NCBI GenBank assembly: GCA_022453515.1
Contig: JAJNNY010000037.1
Coordinates: 124,001-188,000, forward strand
DNA length: 64,000 nucleotides
Source of the DNA: Astrocystis sublimbata
Lineage: Eukaryota > Ascomycota > Sordariomycetes > Xylariales > Xylariaceae
Reading direction: 5' to 3'
In this document: piece after piece, positions 20,640-33,714 of the stretch
Layout: every line of letters begins with the position of its first letter
Position numbering within the stretch: the stretch's first letter is position 1
Translations under genes and position numbers: made by a program
Notes under the pieces: generated by a model
Seen by the model: the letters and a program-made list of their open reading frames with translations, nothing else
The model's database searches: none
Told to the model about the DNA's origin: nothing

Positions 20640-21156
20640 TAGGCTTCTGGCAACCTTGTCGCCTGTGGGCACACTACCAACGCAGCGTTGGTGTAGCTTG
20701 TAAATACCTGTCGCAATACCCGGGGGCCCGGATGTGCAGGATAAGTTGCATGAGGAATTGCATAACGTATGCCATGCCGCAGCGCACGAGAACCGGCTTC
20801 CTACCGCGGCTGAGATCGCCAACAGCAAGTTCCCGTATTTTGATGCTGTGGTAGAGGAGACACTGCGACTACGTACTGCCATGATCATAGCCCGTGACAC
20901 AGAGCTTCTAGGTTGCCGCATCCCAAAGGGCACCGCAGTGATTCTCGTCTGCTAGGGGCCGAACTATTTCCCTGCCTCACCCGTGTCGCAGTACTGGAGG
21001 GAAGATTACAAAGCTCCTGGCCGTTTCCATGGTGGCTTCGATGAAGACTTAGAGACATTCAGACCGGAACGCTGGATTGTGGTAGACAGTGTTGATGCTT
21101 TGAAGCATGGGAGAACTGACAGTGACGTTGAGTTCGATGCTAAGCGTTGTGATTGA
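20640..21156 (+). pseudogene. Cytochrome P450 fragment, frameshifted and truncated
   Basis: The remnant starts around the I-helix/J-helix region (CKYLSQYPG in one frame). It shifts frame at a G-rich run near 20721-20730 and continues as DKLHEELHNV, the K-helix EETLRLR (the ExxR motif) and GCRIPKGT. An in-frame TAG at 20953-20955 sits where most relatives have Asn before GP. The reading then resumes with LETFRPERW (the PERF-type motif, 21064-21075) and stops at TGA 21154-21156. The haem-binding FxxGxRxCxG loop and the first two thirds of the protein are missing. Frameshift, stop and loss of the haem ligand make function impossible. Confidence 0.85.
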
Positions 21157-22560
21157 TCACTCTTACACCCACGTGCAACAGCTCGTACGCTTTCTGTCCC
21201 AACTTAAGCGGGCTAATTTTTGAATCAGCGAGATTCGTCCGCATCAACGTGACACGGCCACCGTTTGTAAGCGTGCTTGTGTCTATATCAGTTGATGTGA
21301 ATCGCTCCAGTTGGAGCGCGACCTTCCAGCCGAACCAGCTAGAAGCTTCCTTCATTGGGCTGACTAGACTCCGGATCTCGCTAGTCAGACTCAATCAACT
21401 GTACAAACTCGATTCTGTAAGAACGTTCCGATCTGGTAGCGAGTAGATTTTCCAATACCACCCTCAGATTGAGAATCTGATCTTCGACTCCCAAATTATC
21501 ACCGAGAGCTCCTCTTCGAGCTCCGTGCCTCGTGTGCCAACCTCGCCAACATCCTTGGCAATGCTAGCTCGTAAATTTAGCTGCACGCTAGCAGGGAAAG
21601 GAATCGACACCCGGCACGGATCCGGCCCATGCCGGCATGCTCAGCGAGCCCAGGTATCGAGATAAGCGAGATAAGGTAGCAGACGCTACTAAGTACCTAC
21701 TCAGTACCTACGCGGGCTAGGTAAGCACCTAGATAGGTAACAGCTACTTTTTTGGTGGCAAAGGAATTTTCGAATCTTACCTCTCATAACGAGGAAAGGC
21801 TTACCTCATGTAGATAATTGTTGAGCGGCTTAACACCAACCTCTCAGTCTGCATCAAAGGTCTTCTTACTGATAACGTTACTCTTCTTAGGACTTATCAT
21901 ATTGTATAGGGAGCCGCTTGACACACTACGGCAGTATTGTATATACACCTCTGCTGTGTCACGTCGAATCAGGTACATGGGCTGCAATTTTCAGCCATCC
22001 ATCACTTATCGTTCTGATCTGGTTTCAACCTGTCACCTTTCCTACCAGTATGCAATCAGAAGTTGCTACGCAGCGCCCCAGCAACAGGCAGCATGTCAAT
22101 CTATTCGTATATGCAGGGTGTGCCTAAGTACTTGGACTTAGGTGCTCTGTTCTCACCACAGATTGAGACTCGCAGAGGCGAGGAAGGCTGAGAGCGTACG
22201 ACTTTGCTGCCTGGAAAAGCACCCAGAGGCGCCCATGATGCAGGACCCCTACGAACGACTAGAGCCAATTAATCATAAGATAACGTCGTTATTCAGAGCG
22301 GGGTTGTCCAGCACATCAAAAATGTTTTCTGCGTCACCGGGCGGCGACAGCCCCGACGTTTGCACATTCCGTTTGAAGCTTTCGTTTGTCTTCTCCATTT
22401 CCTCTCTTCCATGAGAACATGAGCCAAGTCCTACTTCCCCCAAGACATAATAAGTTGCTATTCTTCACTGAGGAACTGGATTCTGCCCTCGCCTTATTGT
22501 ACCCATATTCTTTCGCGAACAAGAGCAACACCTACATACCTACCTGGTAGTCACTTGCTC
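21157..22560. other. Intergenic, about 1.4 kb
   Basis: No gene supported. Overlapping short frames at 21140-21446 (both strands) and 21818-22141 (plus) lack domains. Many TAGGTA/TACCTA words occur at 21680-21745 and near 22530. A small hairpin (cagattgagaatctg) lies near 21463. Confidence 0.45.
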
Positions 22561-25500
22561 ATGTTCGACATGGCTACGGATCCTGACACTTTGCTGTACA
22601 TATTCCATCATCTCTTTCTTCCCCCCAAACTGCCACAGCGGCGTGACTGCAGTGCTCCACATGAAACATCCCTTTTATCTATTACGATAGATGGGCTCGT
22701 CTCATGGAGGGGTTGTCTCGAACCTGAGTACCATGGAGAAGCCGATGCAGCCATATCCACGATACGTAATATGCAACAGGTATATTCAGCAGTGGATGGC
22801 TCCCTGAATGAGAATAAAGTCCTCAGCTTACTTGCGCACCTCGCCGAGGGTAAGTACCTCAATAACTAGCGCAATACACGCTAACACATGATAGATGCTA
22901 CTGTACCTATCTATGTACACGAGCAAAACGCGGGTGTTCTCATCAGCAAGAATGCCCACCGCGTTTTGTTTGAAGTTTTCGAACTTTCGCCTTCGGATGA
23001 AGCGGTAATGTCAACGAAAGGCAGACTCAAACGCTCTTTCCCGGGAGCGGCAGTGGCTCTTCACGAGTCTGACTTTCATGAGAGTCAATTCCAACAGGCA
23101 GTTGTTTACACTCTTGCACAAATGAGCAAGCATCCGATTGAGGCGATGAAACCAAAGGCAAAGAAAGCCGGCGATGTTCTCGTCGAAGATCGCAATACCA
23201 GCCACCCGGGCATAGTGTCCGAGTTGTTCATTGGGTTTCTCACATCAATCGGCGAGGCTGTTATGTGTCCTACCATTTCAAAAAACACACGTGATGACGT
23301 GCTTTGGGCTGACGCTCTCTCGCCATGGCGTCGCTCGCCGCTGTGGTTACTCGTTCGTGTAGCTCTACAGCTTGGCTTTGATAGGAAGGCGTCATCGGCG
23401 AGACTACACGTCGTATACAAGGAGGCTATATTGTTCGTGTTTTGCCATGCCTTGATCCTCGCTACCAAACACTCCCTCCAGAGCGAAGTTCTCTTCGCCA
23501 TGAGCGCCAAGATAGCCAGGCGTCTGATCAAACTCGGGTCAGACATCAACGAGAATGCCCTGCTTTATGTTCAAAGTGCAATGGCGAGCGCCCGTGCTAA
23601 GATTTCCGAACGCTGGTGCGCTATTCAAGAGCGAGAACGTCCGAGTCTGAATCTTTGGGGGCTATCCAAACTTAACTTCGTCCAGGATTGCTATGTTTCT
23701 ATCCCCGAACTAGATGATCATATCACATGGATGGGCATCCGCCACCACGAGACGATCGTGGGCACTTTTCAACCTCCCTCAACGCTCATGGTTTTCTCTC
23801 CCTGTGAATTGCCTCAACTGCCACGAGACTTCACGGCCGAGAGCAAGATTACCGCTATCGCGAACCTTGACGCCTTCGAAATGTGGGTTACACTTCACAG
23901 CCGAACATGGGCGCGAGATAACAAAGACACTGCATGTGCTGAGCTTGGCGCGCTCATAGTGGCGTACCACGGTCTGGCCTTACCCTACTACTCGAACAAT
24001 CCAGAGGCAATCTCGGTCATGCTACTCACGATTTTTGAATTATGGGTTGCTTGCGACGACATTGCTACCCATCTATGTCCCTTGCTCACGCAATATGACC
24101 CTGACGTACCACGAGCTATCTTTCAGAATCTCCTCCTACCATTTGCGTCTCAGATGCAGAGACTATTCCTCGTCGAAGAATATTTGGTTAAGCGTTGTTC
24201 CACTGCCCAGTTTCCATCTAAAGCTCTCTACTACGATCTGGAGAGCCCGGAATGCTTCCCGGTACGATACTTTAACTCTCCTGAAGGGAAAGGGATGCAG
24301 AAAATGTACCAGGAGATCATGGTCAATGCCAAAACGAAGAGAGCAGCAAAGCTAAACGAGCTGCGTGATCAAAAAATGAAATACAACGACCTCATTGCAC
24401 GCTCTAATCGGATTCAATGTGACTACAGAGACGTTTTAGTCGACAAAATGTATGAGTCGCAGCACCATCCATCGTGCGACAGGTGTAGATACGAGAATGA
24501 GGCCGCAAATCTTAAAATTTGCATCCACGAGTGGCCACTTCCTGGAAGCATCACAAAGTCACAATCAATTGTTTTTGAGAAACAAATCCCGTCGTACCTT
24601 CAATCATGGCGGCAAACGAGGTTTCACCTTGTCAGGGACGTGGTTGGATTGCAGTATTCAGTGAACAGCTCACCTCGCAACTCCTTTCATTTGGCTTCAG
24701 ACCCGCATCTTCCTAGTGGACCATCTGGCTCATCGCATATTGGGCTTCTCTCCGAGGACAAACCTCAAGTAGTCACACATCGGAACGTACAAAGGGTCTC
24801 CATTGCTACAGAGAATAGTGTGGGTGTTAACAATGGGTTGAATTATCAGTACTTCGATCATACAGCAGGTCAATTCACCGAGCCCTTTGTGCTTACCGAA
24901 AATATCCCTAGAATGTGCACATATCATCTTCCTCTCAAGTCAGAAAGCCTGCAAAAGTACTTATACCGTCCTGCTGCTTACCCTGATGGTCCCGGCTCGA
25001 ATGTCCCTCTTGCGGATCAGTCCCAAACCCCAACACAGATGAGCATTGAAGAAGCGAGAGATCTAGCCATGCTACCACTTGGTCATCACATCCAGCTGCA
25101 TAACATCCTGATCCAGCTATGTGCCCCTTCTGTTGACTTCAAAAAGGAGGAGACTGCAATTTTCGTATTGCAATGTCTGTATCAGTCGGGGCCACCTGGT
25201 AATACTCAATTGCGTGCTAGTCATGCAATTATAGATGATCATGAATTTGCTTCCTGCCTGTTTTTCAATCTTACCGTCGCCTGGAACAGGATCAAAGAGA
25301 ATTGGGAATCCGCTCAGGCTCTGGGAATGTTTGCGGCCATAACTACGCGAATACTCTCATTGAGTTCGTCGAAGCAAGTGCGACACAGCTGCATCAAATT
25401 CCTCGGCATTCTGCTTACCGGGGCTTTTGCCTGGGTTGAACTGCTGAGGGACAAATCTCACGAGGCCTTTACCCAAGATGATAGAGCGTACTTTAGGTCA

Positions 25501-28500
25501 AAGAGTGTTGAAATAGCTCTGATTTGCGCCTCCTGTTTTGACGTGGAAGAGCGTCATCTTCGTGTCATTATGGAATCCGAGGGCGATGCCTCAATTTTTG
25601 TTCAATGCTCTATCATCATCCAAGAGGGAAAGCCCGAGTACGATGCAGCGTCCGAACTTACGCTCTCTTGTCTTCATCTTCGATTTCATCGGCTTTTACA
25701 TCGAAGCTTATCAATTTTCTCTGATACCTACTCCGGTATCTCGGACGCTGTGCGGAAATGCTGGTCATCATACCGTCCAACAAGTGAATGGGCAGTAGTG
25801 TGTACACATTGGCTGTTCAGCGAGTCATTGTCAGAAAACGAAGGCATCCAGTTTCGAGTCCATTATAATATCATAAGCGGCGAGCTCCTTGTGAATGGAC
25901 TCCCATTGAGTCGTCCTCCACGAGAATATGAAGATCACCCTATGTGGGGTGTCTTATTCGGCCGGACCCCTGTTGAAGTCATGCCTACATCTGCCGCTGC
26001 TATGGAGTTCTCCGCGAAAAGAGAACATAAAGGCTATGTTGTTCGCTTTGGCAGGAAACAAAGCCCTATTGGGGGTTGGGACCTACTCGTTCAAGCAATC
26101 CAGTCCAGTGTTGACTATGAGACGATTCCAAGTTGGTTGCTTCGTGGTAAATTTCCAGATCATTTCAAGAACGATTTTGTGCATTGGTATAACCATACAA
26201 GCCAAACCTTGGAATTTCGACCTCGAGAAACGCCTTGGGATTCAACTCAGTCTATCTGGATCATGTCTAGATCTTCCAAAGGCTGGAGACTGGAGAGCCC
26301 AGGCAGGACTGTTCTTGGCTCGAACAGTGGAACTGCGACTGCCATTGCAAACATACTACAACCACTAGCTGATAAGCCCAGCATACATGTAGTTATGCAA
26401 TATTCAGAGCGGTCTTTTCTGGAAATCGATTTGCCTGCGCTTCGGCTTGGGTTCTTCCTTACGGCAGGCGAGCCCAATCTGCGATCGAGGGAATTTCCGG
26501 GCATGTCAGTCGACGACGACCAATTCCTCGCTACACTGGTTGGTTTCGCCAATAAGATGATCTTAAAGGATAAAAACCACCGCCTTGTTCTTGTGCCAGA
26601 AGGCGAAGTGACTTGGGAACCTGCCAATGGTCATATACATGTTATGGTTTCCAAAGCATCCATTGTCACAGTGCATCCACTTTACATCGATGGTGTGATC
26701 GGACGTTTGATCGACAACGGGAACCTGCAAGGCAAACTCTTTCTCTCATACCTGCATGCCTTGACATCTTACTGTCTGCCAGACTCACTCACAACTAGAA
26801 CTGGGGTAGAACAAGCATTGTCCTTACTCAACTCCGCTGCCGTTCGATCGTTTGACCGGTTATCCCAGCAAAATGTCCAGACTTTGGTGTTAATTGCGCA
26901 GCTATGTCCCAGGAGACATTACTATCCGCAGAACGAGAGAGTGATGCAAACTGCTTCTTGGATGCCAAATCTCAGCTTTTTGTCCCACCATGGCGAGTTA
27001 TACCGAGTTGTGGGTGAAACATTAGAACAGGCCAGCCATATGAGCCAATTCTATCCGGGTTCAAACAGTGAGGAACTGGAAATCCGGAAGCACATTGACA
27101 CAAATACGTTTTTGATGGATCGTGATTGCATACGTACATCCACCTTCTGGACCTCAGGTTTTGGCGCTGAAGAGCACACTACCATTTACGATGCCGATTA
27201 TCAGGGTCGCGATCGCAATCAAAGATCAACTCGTGGGCAGGGTGCGTTTGTGCTCTCAAGCATGGTTTACCAGGGACGCACAACACTGCACACCACTGCT
27301 CCACGTGGCTGCAAGCTCTGGAGAACCATGCTCGACGTGCCGGAGATGCTCGGCCCTTCTCATAACATTCCCCTGTCGGACTTACGATACAGCGCCGATG
27401 CGACGAACTCCGGGTTGCAATTGCGTCAGTGGCCGGGGCTTCACAAACTTCTATCAACTCAATCTGCTATGGTTAACCAATTCAGTGTAATGATCTGGCT
27501 GTCGGCCTTAGCCGCGCACAAAGACGCGGACATGGAGCTGTTGCAAGTGTTAGCGCTATTCTTTACAGCTCATCAGCTCAGAGACGTAAAGCTGCCGGAC
27601 ATCCATTCTTGTCACCCATCTGATGGGTATAAGGCCACTTCTGCGCAGCTCGAAGCCACAATAAGCTCCTATACTGTTAAAGTCAATTACTCACCTGAAG
27701 CACAGTTGGAAGTAAACCCAGGAGAGACCATGCGTAACTTTCAGAGCCGGCGTGATAGGCAATATAGCTCCAACCGGGCACACGCCATTTACACTCTCGC
27801 TAGACAACTCCTCGATCTATGGCCCAGGGAAAGGTTGCCGGCATTAGACAATGTCGACCGAAAGATATCTGGCTATGTATACCTAACACACATTGAGTTG
27901 AAGGTTCGAGAGCAGTTTCAGGCATGGTTCGCCAATTTAAGGCTCTTTGAATATCTGGAACGCCTCGAGGAAGCGGTGTCTCGTTTGGGCCAAAATCCTA
28001 TCAAGATGGATCAGGCTATAACAGGCACATCGACGCGACCAGCCAAGAATCCAAGCACTCGCCCATTTGTGTCTGTCCGGGACCTCTTCGCCGGGCCAGC
28101 ACCCACACTTCCAACTGCGCCATCCGCATCCAAGCTTGAACCATCTTCCTCTACCTACCATGAAGGGAGGACTTTCCGCCTCGACGGACTACTGGCCGTT
28201 CTAAGAAAAACGAATGCACATAATCGCTACGAAACATCGTATATCGGGGAACTTTGGACAAGCTTGCAATCTTTGCGAGCACAAGAAAGCACGTCTGACT
28301 CAAACATGTACCGCAACTACACCATCCCATTACTGCGCCAGCATCTGGAAGATTGCAAGAGGAGCTTAGATGAACTGTTTCTCTCTATTTCAATTGATGG
28401 GGCTGCTGCCCACAACAGAGCTTCTGGATTCGGGCATGGGCCACGATTTTCCCCAATACTCCTTCTGCAACAAATGAGTAAAGAGGCATGGAACCTCCTC

Positions 28501-31500
28501 TCCCCAGACTGGAGAGCATGTATCATTCACTACGGCCTTGCTTTGACCACTTTCCAGAGGGCAGAAAGGCTCCTGGGGGCATTTCGATTGCCTAGTGACG
28601 ATGACTTTACCAAGGAGCTGAAAAACATTGGGCATCGAAACTGGGACCCTCTTGAACACCCAGAATGGTTGCTTCTCGAGGTGGAAAGCGGCATCTTGAT
28701 TCGTGACGTGCAGGAGCAAATAGCCTCAGAGATGATCAACCCGCGATCGAATTGCAACACTACTTTGCAGCTAAACATGGGCGAAGGAAAAAGCTCGGTG
28801 ATTATTCCCATGGTAGCTGCGGAGTTAGCTAACGGATCGCAACTTGCTCGTGTGGTAGTTGCGAAGCCGCAATCAAAACAGATGGCACAAATGCTCATCT
28901 CAAAGTTGGGTGGTATGTTGAACAGGAGAGTCTACTACATGCCGTTTTCACGCGCCTTGAAGATGAACTCGACAATACTCGCTAGCAGTATTGACGAGAT
29001 TGTAAGGAAATGTCAGAATGATGGAGGTGTTCTATTGGTGCAACCAGAACACCTACTCTCCTTCCAGTTAATGGGAATCGAGTGTTATTGTGACGAGCGA
29101 ATCGACAAAGCACACATCGGTGAATCATTTGTACGCTTTCAAGACTTTTTCGACAAGAACTCGAGAGACGTTGTTGATGAGAGCGATGAGAATTTCAGCC
29201 CTAAGTTCGAACTCGTTTATACCATGGGGTCTCAGCAGTCGATTGAGCTGAGTCCCGGCCGCTGGATTTGCATGCAACAGGTGCTCGATCTGGTTTGTTT
29301 TATAGCTATCGACATAGCAGATGAGCTACCGAAGTCTATGGAGATTGATTCCCGAAATGAGGGTGGCTTTCCTAGAGTGCGCATCCTCAAGGAAGACGCC
29401 GGCGACCTTCTTATCAAGAGGGTTGCAAGACATATATGCAACACAGGCCTCAATGGATTCCCGATCGCGAGACAACATGAACACGTCAGAGACGCTATAT
29501 TCAAGTATATTTCACAGTATAACCTGAGCCCCGAAGAAGTCAGGGATGTAGAAGAATCTGGCGACGGGGTGTTTTGGACAGAGAGCACAAAACCTTTGCT
29601 TTTTCTTCTACGTGGCATTTTGGCTGGAGGGGTATTGACATTTGCGCTCGGCCGAAAGCGGTGGCGGGTCGACTATGGACTTGCTACAGATCGTACACCA
29701 CCGACGAAGCTTGCAGTGCCATTCCGAGCAAAGGACAATCCAACTCCCCGCTCAGAATTCAGCCATCCCGACATAGTCATCGCTCTCACGAGCTTGACGT
29801 ACTACTATGGCGGTCTCGAGGACGAGGACCTGTTCATCGCATTGGGTCATCTCATGGAATCGGACCAGGCGAGCATTGAATATGATGCTTGGGTAAAGGA
29901 TAGCGACCTCATGCCAGCCTCCTTTAGCCAGTTGGAAGGTATCAACCTCAAAGACCGTCCACAATGCATCAATCATGTATTTCCATATCTCAAGTACGGA
30001 AAAAGTACCATAGACTATTTCCTAGGACATATTGTGTTTCCAAAGGAAGTAAAAGAGTTCCCTTACAAACTTTCAGCCTCCGGATGGGATCTCGGCAAAA
30101 AGAAAGCTCATTATACAACCGCGTTTAGTGGCACAAACGACTCTCGCAAAGTCCTACCGCTAGACATGAAGCATGTTGATCTACCCTCGCAACTTCATAC
30201 AAATGCACTTGTTTTGGAGCATCTCCTACAACCAGAAAACTCGGTTGTTTTACTACCCGACCGGTCCACTCCTGCTGTCACAGAAGCCCAACGATTTCTC
30301 AACACCGTCGTGAGGTTTGAAGTACCGGTGCGAGTTATTCTCGATGTCGGCGCTCAAATACTAGAGTTGAACAACCTTGAAGTCGCACAGAGCTGGCTGC
30401 AGATGACTACAGACAATGGTGTTCAAGCCACAGTTTTCGTGGATGACGATGATGAGCTAAGCGTCATCGATCGCCGAGGGCGTGTGGAGCACCTCCAGAC
30501 GTCTTCGTACGCGACCAGGCTCGATGCTTGTCTGGTATTCCTAGATCAGGCACACACGCGGGGCATTGACCTCAGATTACCCAACAACTACAGAGCCGCT
30601 GTTACTCTCGGCGCTAACTTGACGAAGGACAGATTGGTGCAAGGTGAGATTAAAGTTGAGATGTATGTTTTTTCCCGTGTAAGGGGGCTAACTTCTATTA
30701 GCATGCATGCGACTGAGAAAGCTCGGAAGGGGTCAATCGGTTGTCTTTTGCGTAAGCGCTGAAATCAGAGACAGAATCCAGCGAGTTGCCACTTTACCGT
30801 CAGATGCTGCCATAGAAGTACGCGACGTACTGCATTGGGTTATATCCGAGACCTTCGCAGAAATTGAGAGAAGTATGCCACTTTGGGCTGCGCAAGGAGC
30901 TCGCTTCTTACGCCATCAAGAGCTCTGGAACTCAGCCCAGGCCTATGGGACCACACGTCTATCAAATGGTACAGCCAAGCAGTTCCTTGATAACGAAGCA
31001 AAATCCATAGAGGCCAGATACCGGCCCCGCATTGAAAAAGCGCTGTCGGTGGTTGGCCTAGTAGGCACAGAGATCCGGAGACTATGCGAGATCGAGGAGC
31101 GGTGGAATGAGTTCGATCACTTGAACCTCTATTCGAGCACACTAGAAGAAGAGCAAGAACGTGAACTTTCACCGGAGATTGAGCAGGAGCGTGAGATCCA
31201 ACGACCAGAACCTGCGAGACCAGCTGATCACAGCCTTCATCCTGACGTGGCCACCTTTGTTAACACGGGAATCATGAAGCCGATTTCGTCTGCGTATATG
31301 CCAGCGTTTAACTCACTCTGCCGCACGAGCGCAGCTGCAACGTTCAAGCCATCGCAACTCGGTAACAACAGCAAACTATTTGTGACAAGGGACTTTGCTC
31401 AAACGGTGAGTGCCTCGCACATTGGTTATGTATCGGACTCATACCAGCGCCCTGTGCAGTGGGTTCTATCGAGTTGCGCCGAGGGCTGGAGCGTGATTGA

Positions 31501-31984
31501 CGTTTTGATGATCATCAGCCCATTCGAGGCAGAGTCACTCATGCCCAGGTTCCAGTCGGGCAAGCCGAATGGAGTAACGTTGCATCTCTACAAACCCCGC
31601 TGCCTCAACGGTCACCGATCATTCGACCAACTCGACTTCTTCACCATTCCATGTCGGCCTACTCCACGGGAGGTTTCGCGCGCGTTGAGAATTGAGTTGA
31701 ATCTCTTCGCAGGGCAGCTCTATTTCGAGACATACGCAGACTATCTGGATGCTTGCAAACTTTTGGGACTCGCGGCCACTGCAACAAAGAAGGGTGAAAT
31801 CGTCGACGTTGATGGATATATAATGCGCGATATGGACGGATTGTCAAAGTTCGACAAAAGTCCTGTACAATTCCTTAAGGTCCTCACCTCGAAGATTCGG
31901 CGAAACGGCCAGGATATCTCCAAGACACACGTGGGCAGCATGTTGGATGGGAAACTACTGCTGCCGCCGGATTTCGAAAAATGA
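22561..31984 (+). CDS. Giant DUF6606/DUF3638/DUF3645 protein, ATPase-like, ubiquitin-linked family
   Basis: Three exons, 22561-22849, 22895-30643 and 30702-31984, give 3106 aa. Introns of 45 nt (22850-22894; gtaagt, ctaac, tag) and 58 nt (30644-30701; gtgaga, ctaac, tag) are both phase 1, and joining them restores LVQACMRLRKLGRGQSVVF. The N-terminus (IFHHLFLPPKLPQ, residue about 13) matches DUF6606. A DUF3638 region near residues 1980-2200 holds LNMGEGKSSVIIPM (GEGKSS about residues 2059-2064, P-loop-like) and LLVQPEHLLSF. DUF3645 lies near 2330-2420 (LLRGILAGGVLTFALG). A helicase-like segment with GIDLRLP lies near 2653. The tail has an acidic EEEQEREL stretch. Homologues occur across ascomycetes and are often labelled ubiquitinyl hydrolase, but I know of no direct biochemical proof. 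The start may be ATG 22561 or 22570. Confidence 0.9.
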
Positions 31985-33714
31985 TGATGTATGAGGTGTA
32001 GAGGTAATGGAGAAGCTGCTACGCTGAGATATCTGGTTAACCCACCTATTACAGTGCATCTGCCATCCCTCTAATGGAGCCAATCAACTTTTTGTTCAGA
32101 TTACTTGAATAAATGTCACCTTCTTGAGCGGCGCCTCAATATTCCATTGCATTACTAGGTGGTACTTCTATCCTGCTGCCATACCTACAGGTAGGCAATC
32201 GTTGCCTGGAGGATTTTAGTAAGAGCTATGGCTACCTACCTATGTACCTTATGTATGTACTGGGTATTTATATCAGCTTGTAGGCGTTTGTGCAATGTGG
32301 CTATAAGAATAAAACATTACATTACAGAATACTCTCACATTACATATAATTATTTAGTGGTCTAATACAGCTTGAATTTATATTCACATTCCCTTATACT
32401 ACGAACTAGACTGTGTAAACCCTTAATCTCTTGGTGCTTCATTAGGTACGCTGGACAGCCGGTCCACTAACACAATCCCAAGTATCATCCCTTAGGCAAC
32501 CTTGCGGTACAGAAATCCGGCCTTGTTCAATCATCCGAATCTAGGTCTACGAGATCCCTTCTAGAGACTGCACTGGCTGTTCTTCCTATGAGTGATGGCA
32601 TACTCTCTTACATCATGAAATTTTATATCTGAGTCTCTATGACTAATTTCCTCGACTGTCACCCGCTGACCACCCGCTGAGACCCTTGAGTACTTGCACC
32701 AGTAACTAGCTCGAAATGCAGAAATGCAGAAAATGGTGAAGGTACACAACCAGCGAAACAATGAAATACTTTATCTAATAGCCCATGGACCATGAGTTAA
32801 AGCATCTATTATAGACATACCATAACTTGTTTACTCTAGGCTAGGTAAGTTGTCACCAAGTCGTAGGAGGTTCAACTGGGAGAATAATAATGATCCTATT
32901 ATTATGTCAAACATGCGAGGTCGTCACATAATTACCAATTAATACATGCTGGTTTTCTAGACATGTCTAGGTACTTTGGTAACCAAAATTGTCGCAGGAT
33001 TCAGAGACAGATAGGCACAGTTTTGAGTCTGGGGTTGAAATTCGATTCCGAAAGTCTCATATTGTTTTGCAGGTCTCGGGCAAACGTGTTCTTCGTAGCA
33101 ACACGTCACAGCACGCCCAGTGCAAAGCCGCCACTAATTATTAGCTACGTACCTACTTACTTACTGTCAGGTGTCACGGTAGTATGGGCTTCACCATGCT
33201 AGGGGCTCCCCTGTAGGAGCTGTTTGGGCTACTAGATCTGTGTATGTAAGGGCTGGGCGGCTCCCACTGGGAGAGCCCAGGAATCAATAGAATTGACACC
33301 TGACCCCTACTATTCTACTTGGCTACTTGGCTACTGCTATATTCCTTCACTCTGGTGCAAAAGCACTTGACACTTACCCACAAATGCAGTTAGTCAGCTC
33401 GCAAAAGGACGAGAGTAGCTGCACAGCTAAAGAGGTGCTGGAGAGGTTACCTAGTCTGTAGGTAGGTAGGTAGGAGGTAGCAGCAAGGCCTGTAGATCAA
33501 GGAACAGTAACCACCTTGCTAGATCTACCTACAGATCGCACACCATAACCTATCCACCCACCTTCTTACTTCTTACAACAACCACACCAACGCAACATAC
33601 CGTCAACCTACGTGTCTTTGCTCAACAAAGCACCACGAAGTGTTTACAGTTGCTTTTGTGTGTTTGCAATTGTTTCAGGTGTTTTAGGTCATTACATCTT
33701 GTGATTCCAACAAA
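31985..33714. other. Intergenic, about 1.7 kb, repeat-rich
   Basis: No gene supported. It has AT-rich stretches (32300-32400 and 32840-32960), repeated TAGGTA words (32175-32260, 33145-33165, 33455-33480) and a MITE-like inverted-repeat structure (33166-33304). Confidence 0.5.
33166..33304. repeat. MITE-like 139-bp element with 11-bp inverted ends
   Basis: The ends gtcaggtgtca (33166-33176) and tgacacctgac (33294-33304) are perfect inverted repeats. The interior carries further foldback sequence, including ctgggcggctccc facing gggagagcccag near 33253-33280. No coding capacity. A clear target-site duplication is not evident, so mobility is a guess. Confidence 0.5.

Noticed and set aside
2885..21156. 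Complete biosynthetic gene cluster
   Set aside because: No PKS, NRPS, terpene synthase or other backbone enzyme is present; only tailoring-type genes, two of them broken.
21140..21446. Overlapping 84- and 97-codon frames on opposite strands
   Set aside because: Neither has a recognisable family or splice signals; they overlap the end of the P450 remnant.
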